Shown here: piece after piece, positions 36,801 to 46,696 of the stretch | How positions within the stretch are numbered: the stretch's first letter is position 1 | How the letters are laid out: each line of letters opens with the position of its first letter | Assembly: GCA_028583605.1 (NCBI GenBank) | Contig: CM053328.1 | Coordinates: 13,691,086 to 13,755,085 of the forward strand | DNA length: 64,000 nt | Source: Dastarcus helophoroides | Lineage: Eukaryota; Arthropoda; Insecta; Coleoptera; Bothrideridae | Direction: 5' to 3' | The notes under the pieces: model-generated | Told to the model about the DNA's origin: nothing | What the model saw: only the letters and a program-made list of their open reading frames with translations | The model's database searches: none | Made by a program: the position numbers and the translations under genes

Positions 36801-38345
36801 CAACAAGTGTACGCGGGCCTACGTCTAGCAATGCGAAGTTCATTTGGCCAATTTTATTCACTAACTGAACAGATTTAATTAAATCGAAACTTTGAATTTC
36901 AAGCTTCTTAATACTTGTTAATACTCGCATGTATGTGAGAAAAATGAGTGCTAGTATCAATTATGATATTTTTACTAAAATTGTTAGATGGTTTTCTGCA
37001 CTAACAACTAACTCATTAAAAAATATAGTAATTATAGCGAAAATATGCATCACCATTATATTTTAGATAAAATATGTAATAAGCGGTAAAAATGGGTAAA
37101 ATATGCATTTGCATATGCAAATATGCAAATGCATATAATCCGTTCTCTAGTCATAAGTCGTAAGTTCCTTTTAAGTGTCGATTTTAAGCTCTTAATTTTA
37201 AAACAAATTCTACATTTTGATTTTTTTTGTTGAAAATTTTAATTTTAATATAGAAATGTACCTTTTTCTTCCCCAAATTTTTAAGTAGTCCCTATGAATT
37301 TTAAATTTATTTTATAAAATTCTTAGCTGCGACCCCACCTTTACAACTCATCAGAAAAAAAATCTGGGGTGTCCAAATACTCCTGATTGTACTAAAGAAA
37401 TAACCTACAAATTGCACAAACAATACTTTATTTTTTAATGAAAGTTTTATCAAAGCTGATGGCGAAAATTTGGGAGACTTAGTAAAATATACGCAAGAAA
37501 ATTATACTTAATGTAAATCTCTTAAAATTAGTACTTCAGAATCATATTTCATTGCTTATATTTATTCCCCACATTCCATCTGTTATCGTTGTTTTGAGGA
37601 CGTGAAATGAGAAAGATGAAAGGGAATATAATAAAAATTCGAGAGACTAAAAAAACTTTCCAAGAAACTGATGTAAATTTTTATAAGTTTATTCCTTTTT
37701 ATTTCACTTCTAACCCAAGGTCAAGATGATGAAGAAGTAAATAAGGAATTTCTAAAAAAGTCCAAAACAGTGAAAACCGCCTTACCTATGGCGAGAAGAG
37801 TTTTCAAATTTGGATTAGCCTTCTTGAGTTTGTGTATCCTCTCATACAGTCCCACTTTTCCATCCTTAGTTTCGTCGTTGCTCTCAAAAGACGACAACTT
37901 TCCCTTCTTTAGCCAACCAAATGCGAATATTATGTGAGTGCACAAATCGGGCAGGATATCTTCAGGGGTAAATTTACCAAGCTTGACCCTGTATTGCGAC
38001 CAGTTCGTATAATAACAAACCACTTTGTATCCATCCTTGTCGCGTTTGGCCGACGACGCCGAAACCGAATTATCAGTCGCTTTTCTATGGCCGGGCCGCG
38101 TCCTCACTCTTAGTTTGTTAAGACTTGAGGAAACCTCCTGATCTTTAGACGTTGCATCCCTGTGTGTCTTCAGTGGTCGCCTCAATCTCCTTCTAGATAC
38201 TAAACAGAAAGAGAAAGGGGTAATTTGGGAGTGGTACGAAGCTATGAACAAAATTACCTCTTTCTGCATTGCCTAATTCTATGACTAAAACTACTACTAA
38301 ACATATTAACAATATGGTTCTCAGTTTGTAACGAGGCCGAGGTAT
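15649..38345 (-). CDS. Cht7: chitinase 7 (group III, two GH18 domains, membrane-anchored)
   Basis: Endochitinase of glycoside hydrolase family 18, which cleaves beta-1,4-linked N-acetylglucosamine; group III enzymes are implicated in cuticle chitin organisation and remodelling. Eleven exons run 38258-38345, 37786-38199, 22677-22856, 21171-21605, 20240-20478, 19990-20189, 19169-19387, 18673-19116, 16180-16489, 15922-16126 and 15649-15864. Numbered from the first visible codon, the order is: membrane anchor (about 10-24), basic spacer, GH18 domain 1 from about 87 with FDGLDIDWEYP (Glu211), acidic linker, GH18 domain 2 from about 524 with FNGLDVDWEYP (Glu640), and a six-Cys CBM14 domain (915-969). 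It ends at residue 980, the architecture and about the length of insect Cht7. Both catalytic Glu are present. The exon with the initiator Met was not found. Seven single-base insertions interrupt the frame in five exons; with them discounted every splice phase closes exactly. Confidence 0.97.
15922..16126 (-). CDS. Cht7: Cht7 exon: end of GH18 domain 2
   Basis: The exon carries IMIWSVDMDDFRGSCGSGKY, the C-terminal strand motif of GH18 chitinases, then a spacer to the CBM14 domain. The observed sequence shifts frame three times: an extra A in the homopolymer (T run at 16111-16114 on the plus strand), and extra bases at 16020 and 15998. Removing these three gives 202 nt, the phase both neighbours require. 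Confidence 0.92.
16180..16489 (-). CDS. Cht7: Cht7 exon: GH18 domain 2, C-terminal half
   Basis: The exon encodes DFSAREWVKQGAPKEKLMIG, then MPTYGRSFEL, the glycine-rich loop and TTLVWDNEQQVPFAY. One extra base at 16204 breaks GFDDERSLKTK; without it the exon is 309 nt and phase 0 at both ends. The donor is GTAAAT. Confidence 0.95.
16490..18672 (-). other. Cht7 intron (2.2 kb), low complexity
   Basis: The intron lies between a GTAAGT donor and a TTTCAG acceptor. It is almost entirely a degenerate repeat of AAATTTTGAAAAAGTCG-like words. No element with clear ends is visible. Confidence 0.7.
18673..19116 (-). CDS. Cht7: Cht7 exon: GH18 domain 2, catalytic exon
   Basis: The exon starts ILLAIGGWAFG after TTACAG and contains the catalytic motif FNGLDVDWEYP, whose final Glu is the proton donor. 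It continues through FINVMTYDFHGQWE to KKLTV. It is 444 nt, phase 0 at both ends, with no frame break. Confidence 0.97.
19169..19387 (-). CDS. Cht7: Cht7 exon: start of GH18 domain 2
   Basis: The exon encodes PPQVFCYMTSWSRKRPGAGK and FVPEDIDATLCT. The frame then breaks by one extra base at about 19286; past it the frame reads HIVYAFATLKEHKLAEASDK and on to NPNLK. The GTTCGT donor is weak. Confidence 0.93.
19388..19989 (-). other. Cht7 intron, 602 nt
   Basis: The intron separates the linker exon from GH18 domain 2. It is AT-rich and I see no repeat element or other feature in it. Confidence 0.7.
19990..20189 (-). CDS. Cht7: Cht7 exon: acidic linker between the GH18 domains
   Basis: The exon encodes EELRGISRGKDAKDVDWAEV, the acidic run SPDEEEEEETVEKPAP, then a lysine-rich stretch ending VHKKG. 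Linkers in this position are low-complexity across insect Cht7. The upstream intron (20190-20239) is only 50 nt. Confidence 0.93.
20240..20478 (-). CDS. Cht7: Cht7 exon: end of GH18 domain 1
   Basis: The exon encodes ICEMLRNGASYVWDNEMKVP and FAGAMVWTVDMDDFSGTICG, the AMVWxxDMDDF motif at the end of the GH18 barrel. It has no frame break. It starts in phase 0 after TTTCAG and ends in phase 2 at GTAAGT. Confidence 0.96.
20479..21170 (-). other. Cht7 intron, 692 nt
   Basis: AT-rich intron between two GH18 domain 1 exons. No gene or bounded element is visible. Confidence 0.7.
21171..21605 (-). CDS. Cht7: Cht7 exon: GH18 domain 1, middle
   Basis: The exon encodes ELRESFEAEAQEVKKPRLLL, then VASYL and, after one extra base in the CC of 21473-21474, DFINLMAYDFHGKWERETGH and MPTYGRTFTL. 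Without the extra base the exon is 434 nt and joins both neighbours in phase. Confidence 0.95.
21606..22676 (-). other. Cht7 intron, 1.07 kb
   Basis: No gene is visible. A patch at 21960-22140 has more balanced composition and a 100-codon minus frame (21949-22251) with no recognisable family. Confidence 0.6.
22677..22856 (-). CDS. Cht7: Cht7 exon: GH18 domain 1, catalytic exon
   Basis: The exon encodes GGWSFGTQKFKDM and the catalytic motif FDGLDIDWEYPKGS with Asp, Asp and Glu intact. It is 180 nt with no frame break, bounded by TTTTAG and GTAAGT. Confidence 0.97.
27315..27505. mobile_element. PIF/Harbinger-type MITE, copy 2 (191 bp)
   Basis: The left end is CGGTGCATTTAGATTAGACA and the right end GTGTCTAGTGTAAACGCGCC plus G. 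TAA flanks both sides (27312-27314 and 27506-27508). It shares its ends and interior words (TCAGAGAGAAAT, ACGGAATAAAGTGTCTA) with the 450-bp copy at 6056-6505. Confidence 0.75.
29428..29930. mobile_element. nested 503-bp insertion with 13-bp target duplication
   Basis: TTTACCTTTGACA occurs at 29415-29427 and again at 29931-29943, and the single-copy version is present in the opposite arm of the host element. The insert has inverted ends (TACAGGATATATTTCTTCC and, reversed, TACGGGATATACTTCTTCC) and an internal 91-bp direct repeat. Both ends carry CTGAAGAAG, a short hairpin and GAAACG. A 13-bp duplication and a hammerhead-like core fit the pseudo-LTR of a Penelope-like element better than a DNA transposon, but there is no coding sequence to confirm it. 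Confidence 0.6.
29591..29718 (+). repeat. 91-bp-spaced direct repeat
   Basis: A 37-bp unit starting CCTCTGGTATGGTGGACATA and ending ACCGTGCTCT occurs identically at 29591-29627 and 29682-29718. Diverged relatives of the unit occur twice with similar spacing at 56.47 and 56.57 kb. Confidence 0.85.
31106..31210 (+). repeat. dispersed ~110-bp repeat family, copy 1
   Basis: It contains TCTCTGAACATTATAGCTTG, GTTAGAGCAATCTTTGTTAAG and TCTTGGTTTCAGGGGATAAG. The same sequence recurs in inverted orientation at 46697-46826 and direct at 62121-62230. All three end near GATTTGTATTTCA. Probably the 3' end of a retroelement. Confidence 0.7.
31831..37149. mobile_element. 5.3-kb hAT-type element in the Cht7 intron
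   Basis: A perfect 8-bp duplication, GTCATAAG, flanks it (31823-31830 and 37150-37157), diagnostic of the hAT superfamily. The ends are TAGAGACCGGATCATATGCA and, reversed, TAGAGAACGGATTATATGCA. Both subterminal regions carry several copies of ATATGCA, the kind of clustered motif hAT transposases bind. The interior is mostly AT-rich repeat with no intact transposase, so it is non-mobile on its own. Confidence 0.75.
36736..36960 (-). pseudogene. possible hAT transposase C-terminal remnant
   Basis: A 74-codon frame near the right end of the hAT-type element reads FLTYMRVLTSIKKLEIQSFD, then LIKSVQLVNKI. The spacing of hydrophobic residues resembles the C-terminal part of some animal hAT transposases. 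The match is by eye only, and the frame could be unrelated. Confidence 0.25.
37786..38199 (-). CDS. Cht7: Cht7 exon: basic spacer and start of GH18 domain 1
   Basis: The exon encodes an Arg/Lys-rich extracellular stalk (SRRRLRRPLKTHRDA), then YKVVCYYTNWSQYRVKLGKF, LCTHIIFAFGWLKKGKLSSF and KTLLAIG. It is 414 nt with clean phases, with acceptor GTTTAG and donor GTAAGG. Confidence 0.97.
38258..38345 (-). CDS. Cht7: Cht7 exon: membrane anchor
   Basis: Following TTTCAG, the exon reads IPRPRYKLRTILLICLVVVL and then VIELGNAER, a basic stretch followed by a hydrophobic segment of about 15 residues, consistent with the N-terminal anchor of group III chitinases. It joins the next exon in phase across a 58-nt intron. 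It has no ATG, so the start codon is in an upstream exon not identified here. Confidence 0.85.
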
Positions 38346-39925
38346 CTGAAACAAAGGAATTTAAATTAGTTTCATGCTGGCTTTCTTCGCGATTTCGCAC
38401 ATTAAATGACGATTTTTCCTTTCCAGTGCATTTAACTTCGCGGTTTCTCTATGCACGACAATTTGGCGTGCATTAGTAAAAGTAGGCATCAAATTAACTG
38501 CGAATCGCATTTTAATAAACAAACATAATCAGAAAGTGTTCGAGCGGTTCATTAGCATTAAACGTTGGGAGAAAACAAAGAACTTTGATACGTTTCGTAA
38601 TTTACATTCGACTTGTAGTTGTGACAAATATTTTTAATACTAACGGCTTTTTTATTAAAATCAAATGTTTCAACGGAGGAAGCTTCAATTGTTATCTAAT
38701 ACCAGAAGTGTTAATAAATTAATTGGCCATCATCGTCATGATCAAATATTTACGGTCGGGTCGTAGAAAACTTTCACTGATGCAACCATTTTTAAGGCAA
38801 TTGATGATTTCGCCTAATAAGCTGTGTTTATGTTGTGAATACTTCCTGAAAATATTTCTTCTTTACTGTACTTACAGTTGCGGGTTTTCCCTTGCAAAAA
38901 TATCTTTTTTTATTAACTTCGATTTATTTTGGAAATTTTTTACTTTTTCCAAATTCTTTTAATTGAAACTGAAAATCTTTACTTATTACCAAAATTCTTA
39001 ACCCTTTAAAGTTTCGCCCATTTTGTGTATGTAGCACGTTTCCAACAATTTTAAGTTTAAAAGTTAAAATCTCGTTATTTTTTTACAAAAATTTTTAATT
39101 GTTTTATTAAAAATTTCAACTTTCATCGCAAAATCGAGAGTTTAAATTCGAAATTCGACCCATTTATCAAGATTTCATCTTAAAACTCGATTTTCAATTA
39201 TTCTCAAACTTCCATTGAAATTTCAAGTTTTTTCTCAGATTTTCTATTTCAAATTAAAAACATTTACTTAGCTTTTAAAATATATACCTTTCTGTGAAAA
39301 TAAAAAAAAATAATTTTAAAATCTGAATGTATTTTTCTGGAAATTTTGGATTTGGAAATAAATATTTCATTTTTTTTCTAGAATTTTTCAAATTTTTTCA
39401 TACTTTCGTCTCGATTTTTTTGTGATTCTAAAACTTCTCTCTACTCTTTTCTCAAACGTTTTCGTATGACGTACAGATTTATACAATTTTTATATTTCCA
39501 AAATTTCATTGTTAAAATCGATATTTTGACTTTTTTTTTTCAAAATTTCGACTGCACTCTAGATATCTCGAATTTGTTTAAGAAATAAATTTCGAAGTCA
39601 AATTTCAAAAAACAAAAATAGAATATTCGATCTAGTTAAAAAATAGAAGTAAACTTAAAAAACTAATTAATAATTAGGCTATGTATTAGATATTAAGATA
39701 CGAGAAAAATAATTAAAAATTCTATCACGCATATTTACTGAGAATATTTTTTCATTTTTTTTTTTTCGTGTTGCGTCCTATTCCTGGCATTAACTTCCAA
39801 TTTCTTTGATAACAGTGCAAGCTAGTAGTACCGATTACTTTTAAATTATCATCTGCACTCATTATTTATTGTTTGCCGTGGTTAAAATCATATTACTGTT
39901 TACGTATATCGACTCTGGTACAATA
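38346..39925. other. Cht7 5' region / intergenic
   Basis: The missing first exon and promoter of Cht7 probably lie here or further out, but no ATG exon with a matching donor could be chosen. From 38.9 to 39.7 kb the sequence is the pyrimidine-rich form of the degenerate repeat. Confidence 0.5.
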
Positions 39926-42565
39926 CAGGGTGGGCCAACCTCTACGCTACGGCCTCTAGGAGCTATAAGATAACATATTTTTAAAAATAAATATTATGTT
40001 TAAATCTGAGTTGCTGGGATCTACATGTCAAAAATATTTTCAAATATACAGGATGTTCTAGGAAATAGTTACATATAAGAGTTGTAACTTTTTAAATGGG
40101 ACACCATATTTTTCTTTTTATTTTTACATTTAGCGCTAAAAATAAAGTCAATTTTTATATGGTTTTTCTATACCTAAACCTAACCTTTTTTGAGAAAATC
40201 CACTTTTTTTAAAATACAAGGTTTTCAAAAAGAAATATTTTATCCCTTAAAGTAAATAATTTTGACAGTGTCATCTATAAATTTTCATTTGGCATACCAT
40301 TTACTAAAAAATGCAGTTTGGATAAGTTTCAAAATTTATACAGGATGTTCCAAATTCACCGGAATATTTACTTAAACTTCAGACGTCGTTTTCTTTGTAG
40401 ATTTAAATGGAACACCCAGTATCTTTTAATTTTAAATAATGACATATTTAATTGTCTTTAAGTTGGTATGTACGTTTTACCTGCTTAAATTCATTAGTTT
40501 AAGAGATATAACTGTTTTCAGGAATTGTGCTATTTCTCATCATTATCCAAAAAGAAACAAATTTTGATCAAGGATGGCATGCTTTGCTAAACTACATATA
40601 GTGACTTATGTAAGGTAATTTCATTTGTTTTATTTTAACCTAGCTTAATTTACAAATAGTTTTATTTAAAAAAGACAACTACATACTTAGTGTAGTATTT
40701 AATGAAATTGCGAAACTAATATTCAACAGAAATAAAAAACAATGTTCTACTCCAATAAATGTTCAATGTGGGAACCATTTTGTTTTACACAAAGTCTTCT
40801 CAAAAGAGTTCTTAACATTTGTTAAAATACTTTCGTCAATTGTTTCAAAAGCATTTCGTATTCGATTTTTCATGTCCTCTGGGGTGGTAGGGAAAACATT
40901 GCATACAATGTTTTTTACATATCCGCATAGGAAAAAGTCCATTGGGGTTTGGTCCGGCGATCTGGGTGGCCAGCTATAGGGGCCGCCTCTACCAATCCAT
41001 TTATTTTGAAATTTCCTATTTAAATATTCCCTTATGGAAGTGTGAAAATGGGCAGGAGCTCCGTCTAACTGAACCCACATTTTTGACCTTGTATTTAAGG
41101 GTACATTTTCTAGTATAATCCAGAAATGTGTTTTTAGAAATTTTAAAAAAACTTGTCCACTTAAGGAGCCATCAAAAAAGTATGGCCCAACGACGTTATT
41201 GCCAATAACTCCACCAAATACATTAACGCTCCAACGATTTTGATAATCCTGACTACGAAATAAATGTGGATTTTCAGTGCTATAATAATGAAAATTGTGA
41301 CGATTAACTAGGCCGGTATTATGGAACGTGCATTCATCTGTAAATAAAATAGAACCATAAAAGTCAGGTTCTTCTCCAACTTTCTCAAGAAACCATACAC
41401 AGAATTCCAAACGTCTTTCAAAATCTCTTCCGTACACATGTTAGTGCATTTCATAGTGATATGGATGATATTGATGTTTCTTAAGTATTCTTCGTATACA
41501 TGTTCTGCTTATCGTAGTTTCTTTTACAAGAATTCTGGTACTTACATTAGGATTTTCAGTAATTAACTGCATTATAAGAAACTCATTTTCTTCGTTTCCC
41601 GTAACAGGTTTTGACATTTTACGGGTTTCATAACCAATGGTACCTGATTCACGAAATCTTGCTAACAGTCTTTGAAAGACATTTTTATCTGGATGCCTTT
41701 TATCCGAAAATTTTTGAGCGTATATTCTGGATGCTAATAAACAGTTTTCGTAACATTCACCTATTGACAAAATCATGTTGACCTTTTCGTCAATAGAATA
41801 TCCTCCCATTTTAGCAAATTCAACTACTAACTTAATAAAGAAGTCAACATAAACTCTCTTGAATTAAGAAAGTGCAGTTTAACTTATTATAAGAGTTACG
41901 TCAGCTCACTGACGTCTGCCAACTATGATCAAATGTTATTTTATCTTGGATATCGGATTAAAAGCAGCATAATTCGTCAAAAATGAGATTTATCTCTCAA
42001 ACCATTGAACTTAAGTGCATACCATCTGAAAGAAAATTAAATTTTCTAGTATTTAAAATAAAAATATACTGGGTGTTCCATTTAAATTTACAAAGAAATT
42101 AAAATCCCAACTTCGAGTAAATGTTTCGGTAAATTTGAAACATCCTATTATAAAGTTAGGTATTTGCTCCAACTGCATTTTCTAGCAAGAGGTATACCAA
42201 ATAAAAATTTGAAGACGCCGCCATTAAAATGTTTCACTTTCGGGAGTAAGATTAACATTTTGCAAAAGTCGTCTTTTTTAAGAAATCCTGATTAATTTAA
42301 AAAGGGTAAGGTTTTGGTACAGGAAAACCTGAATAAAACTGACGTACTTTTTTGCACTGAATTTAAAAATGAGAAAAAAAATAATAGTGTCTCCTTTAAA
42401 AAATCACAACTTTGATATGCAGCAATTTTCTGAAACACCCTGTATATTTGAAAATCTTTTTAGCATGTACACCTTAGCGTCCAAAATTTAACTGTCATAT
42501 TTATTTTTTAAAATATGTTACCTCATACCTCCTAGAGGCCGCAGCGTTCAGCGTGGCCCACCCTG
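39926..42565 (-). mobile_element. Tc1/mariner-like element with very long TIRs (2.64 kb)
   Basis: The ends are CAGGGTGGGCCAACCTCTAC at left and, reversed, CAGGGTGGGCCACGCTGAAC at right, then shared GGCCTCTAGGAG. TA flanks each side (39924-39925, 42566-42567). The inverted similarity continues far inward, through words such as AAATGGAACACCCAGTAT, to about 40.56 kb on the left and 41.93 kb on the right: roughly 630 bp per arm, diverged. A minus-strand transposase frame lies between them. Confidence 0.85.
40763..41809 (-). pseudogene. Tc1/mariner-like transposase, one in-frame stop
   Basis: A single frame of 349 codons is interrupted only by TAA at 41441-41443, between HYEMH and HVYGRDFERR; Gln (CAA) would be one substitution away. 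The N-terminal part (YSIDEKVNMILSIGECYENC) resembles the helix-turn-helix DUF4817 domain of arthropod transposase-like proteins. The C-terminal part has the DDE-fold acidic residues: Asp in LFTDECTF, Asp in VQLDGAPAH and Asp in PRSPDQTPMDFFLCG, the last two separated by 36 residues (DD36D by my count; classical mariner is DD34D). The rest of the frame is open, so it died recently or the stop is a sequence error. Confidence 0.88.
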
Positions 42566-43427
42566 TATTTTGGTGATTTTTTTTGGTTCGACTATATGCG
42601 GCGTCCTAAAAATATTGTATATGCGTCGGGTCAACAAGAAGGATATGAAACATATTCCCGCTTCTTCTGTGAATAAGATAATATAAATAGATCCCAACAT
42701 TGGATCAAAAAAGGTTGACCACAAAGAGCATTATTAACCCTTGGTACCAAAAATGTTGTGAAACGAGCTATTTAATCGCCTAAAAATTTTTCTACCTCCA
42801 CTTTACATTAAATAAAGTATTATAAAGCAGTTTTTAAAAATACTACCTAAGGAAGTTTCCTGTTTCAATTACCTATGTGATAAGCTTAAGTATTTATCAA
42901 ATGCAAAGGTCAAAGAAGGCATTTTTGTTAGTCCTGGGATAATGAAGTTAATGCAAGACATTAACTTTAAAATAACATAAATAAAACCGAAATGGTGGTA
43001 ATACATTTTTTATGAAACAAAAAAGACCTAGATTATGAAGACATAATGCAATGAAAATATAAAAAATGAAAATATAGCTCAATATGAGTATAGTTACATT
43101 TTCTGCATCCTCATATTGACTTATTTCCTCAGAATCTTGGTTCCGTAAGTAAAATAACGAGGTATTAAGGTTGTGGAGAACAAATTATAAAATGGGACGT
43201 AAATATGATACAGAATATTGCTGGATGTTGAACAGAGATGAACCGGATAGAAAGCATAAGAGAAAAAATTGAACATGATTTTTGAATGAAGTAGAAAAAG
43301 ATGACCATTAGTCTTCTTGATTCACTTAGTCTCTTTAGCATAATTTTTGATGTTTTAGATGAAAATTTAATTAACGATTATTTTTTTAAAGTTTAATCTA
43401 CTCGCAAAGGGCAACCCGATTTTGCCT

Positions 43428-43559
43428 TCAAATCACTTCGAGTAGATGAGGAAACAATGATAGATGGCGATGAACCGCCTTCTTAAACAAGGATAGGTTG
43501 TAATTTTTGGGCAAAATTCCATTCGTTAACCAGTTCCATAGCTTGGAAGTTCTATAGAA
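43428..43559 (-). pseudogene. LINE reverse-transcriptase ORF, C-terminal tail
   Basis: In one minus frame: FYRTSKLWNWLTNG, LPKNYNLSLFKKAVHRHL, then a stop. This is the typical C-terminus of jockey/CR1-type non-LTR retrotransposon polyproteins (RTxxLWNxLP...YNLxxFKxxVxRHL). Upstream the frame is lost. A possible continuation to 43.7 kb is too decayed to assign. Confidence 0.6.
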
Positions 43560-46500
43560 AAAAGTCTCCGTAGACAGAAGTCTTCAATGTGTCAAGCAGG
43601 ACCGCACAGGAATTCGCTATAGCCAACTCTCTTGTATGTCTCAAAAATCTTGCCCTTGGTCGGATCAATCCTGCAAGCTTCTTCCCTAATAGTACTGTAG
43701 AAAAAAGGCAAGTTACCAAGTTTGTTCATGAAAATTTTTAAAAAGTTCTGAAAATCTGTCGTCAATCACGATGTGCTAAAAAAACAAGATTAAACTTTAA
43801 TTTAACATACCTAGATATTTAAAAAAATAACATGGGTATGCGAGGGGCAAAAAAAAGTTAAAGATCGCAGGCCTGCGTTATTTTTTGGTAAAATTCTTAA
43901 TTTTATAGTATAACTTCTACTTTTTCCATATGTATTTTTTTAATTTAGTTCTTTCCAAATATTTCAACTTTTTTTTATTTTTAATATTATGTTCGAAATC
44001 ACAAGTTTTGCAAATCTTGTTTATTTTAAAAGTCAACATTTCTTTGTTTTTTTTTTAATCTTTTACTTTATTCTCATAAAATGTCGACTAACTCAAAATT
44101 TTGTTTTCGAAATGTCAGACTTAAGCTTAAAACTTCCCCTCTTTTCTTGAGCTTTTCTCTAAAAATTCGATTTTCTTCAAAGCTTTAGTTTTCGTAGAAT
44201 TTTGACTTATTTCACGAATATTTTGTCTTAAATTACATATTTTTAAGATCCAGTTTTAAAATAGAAATTTCACTTCTTCCCCAAAACCCTGAAAATCAAA
44301 AATTTAACTGTGTTCTAGAAAATTTGAATTTAGAAATTGAGTTAAGTGTCTTTTTTTTAAATTTGTCACATTAATTCTAAAAATTTTCACTTTGCCTAAA
44401 AATTTTGAATTTCTGTTGAAAGTATTTACTTTTATGTTGATATTTTAAGTTTTAATTTTAAAACCCAAGATTAAATTTAAAGTCTAGATTTATTTTTAAA
44501 TTTACGGATTAGGAAATCTCGCTTAGATTTCCAGAGAAAAAGATAGAGATTTTTGAAAAAAGCCCATATCGAGTATATCAAAAATTCGAAAAAGCAAAAA
44601 ATACTTTCGACTTTATATTAAAATCTTAATCTTTTGAACAAAAAGTTGAGTTTTTATCAAAATTTTAAATTTATATCACTTCTAGCTTCTTTAAGTTGAT
44701 GTTTAAAGTAAAACTTTAGAATTAAGAACTTTAAAAAAAGGTTAAAACATAACTATTAACAAACCCTTTCCGAAAAATGTGAATTGTCCTAGTATACCTA
44801 ATATTTTCGTTTTGAGTGAAACCGGAAAAAATGAAATATTCGGGAAAGAATAGAATAATAGAATTAAAACTTTTGAGAGCTCTCCTTTTACATATTTTGT
44901 TTTCGAAATTTTAATGGTTTTCTGAATTTTTTTTTAATTTGAAAAATTTATTTTTTTAAAGCTTGTGTTTTTACTTGAGCCGGTTGAAAAAAATTTTGAA
45001 ATTTAAGGAGAAAAAGGGATAAAAATTTTCTAGAAAATCTAAATTGCTGAGAAGTAAAAAAAAAACTTAAAAAAATAGATTATTAAAAAGTATGTCTTAA
45101 ATTTTAGACTTTAATCTCCAAATATTGAATCTCTAAAAGTTTTTAATTTTTGAGCAATGTGATTTAAAAAGTTATTATTGATAAGACAAGTTTTTTAAAA
45201 CGTCAAGATTGAACCTGACATTTTTAATTTATTTTACCATATTTGATCTAAAGCTCAAGTAATTTAGACCTTTTTTTAAACATTTTTATTCGGTTTTTCA
45301 ATATTTTATACCATTTTGAAATTTAGTCTTAGAATATCTTTAATATAAATTTCTAACTTTTCTGAAATTTTTACATTTTGTCCCAAATTTGTCAGTTTAG
45401 GCCTGAAAAACTTTAAATTTTAAAATCGAAAATTTACATTAAAAATTTCGAGTCTATGCTGAAAATTTTAAAATTAAGCTTTATTACATTAATAAGTTGC
45501 GAGTATCTTTTCCTATTTTCGAATTTTGTGTCGAAAAAAGTAAAAATTTCTAGAAAATTTCAAATTATAGAGTTTAAGCACTTCTGGAACCATAATTATT
45601 TTCGTTTTGGTTCAAATGAAAAAATTATACAGGTTTGATTCGGTTTTCCTTCAGACAAAAATAAAGTTTTTTTTTAGATTTATTTTCAAATGATCATATT
45701 GATTCTGAAAAGTGTTTAATTGTATTATAAATTTTGTTTTTACCATAATTTATAAAATGTTTACTGGAAATTTTGTCATAAAGGTTCAACGTTCTGGAAA
45801 AAATAGAAATTTGCAGAAATAAGTCGAGCTTACATGACTAAATCGCAATTTCATTAAAAAACAGGAATTATTCAAATGAAGCAAAAAAATGAGAAAACAC
45901 TATTTGCTGTTTATTTTTGCTAAATTCAAGAAAACATGTCGAAACTAAAAAATTAAATTTCTTCTGAAAAAAAAAACATTAAAAATTGACTGTGGATGTA
46001 AGAAAGAATAAAAAAAAATTAATATAATCCCTAGATATTTAAAAAAAATGTTAAAATGTTGAGAAAAATTCAAGATTGAAGTTCGAAAAGAAAATCAACA
46101 TTTATATAAAAGTGTCAACATTTTACAATTAATATTGAAAATATATGTTTCCTGGAAAAAAGTAGAATACTTAATCTTGAAATTTAAAAAAAAAGGAAAT
46201 ATTTCAAGAAAAACTTGAAATTTTTTAAAAAAGCAAAAGAGTTTAATCAGAAATTTTAAAAACAAAATTAGCCAAGGGTTTCGTAGCAATTACTATAGTG
46301 AACAGTCAATAAACCAAGTTTAATTATTTTTATCAACGTATGAATTTGAAATTTTATCCAAGTTTTCTTAATATAAAATTTAAAAAAATGTTTATTTTTA
46401 AATACACACTTTCACAATTAACCGCAGTATTTATGGAACTTATGACTGGGTTGATAATGTCTCTGGTCAAAAACATCCATTCGCCATTCGTAATAAGTCA

Positions 46501-46696
46501 ATAAATAACACAGATTGCCTCTGATTACGCTAAAAAATATTCGATTCTAGCCGCAATTACTGCGTTCTGTGCAATTTAATAAACCTGTGCTAACGCCGAA
46601 AATATTCATTTCAATGAAATAATGTAAGACACAAATTTGATCTTCATTTTATTCCTTCGGCTAAATCAAGTTTTTGTTTAAAAAAATTATACTACA

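Larger units (their letters stand above)
22857..37785 (-). other. Cht7 giant intron, 14.9 kb
   Basis: The intron holds the elements at 27315-27505, 28157-30058 (with a nested insertion), 31106-31210 and 31831-37149. The rest is degenerate repeat in long blocks: purine-rich orientation (GAAAAAGTCGAAATTTT-like) at 23.4-25.6, 25.9-27.1 and 35.2-36.5 kb, and the complementary orientation at 30.1-31.8 and 32.3-33.9 kb. A patch at 25.62-25.84 kb is GC-richer with an unassigned 95-codon plus frame. No other gene is supported. Confidence 0.8.

Noticed and set aside
43560..43700. Minus-strand reading IREEACRIDPTKGKIFETY upstream of the LINE tail
   Set aside because: Suggestive of coding but too short, followed by a stop, and I cannot tie it to a family; probably decayed LINE sequence.
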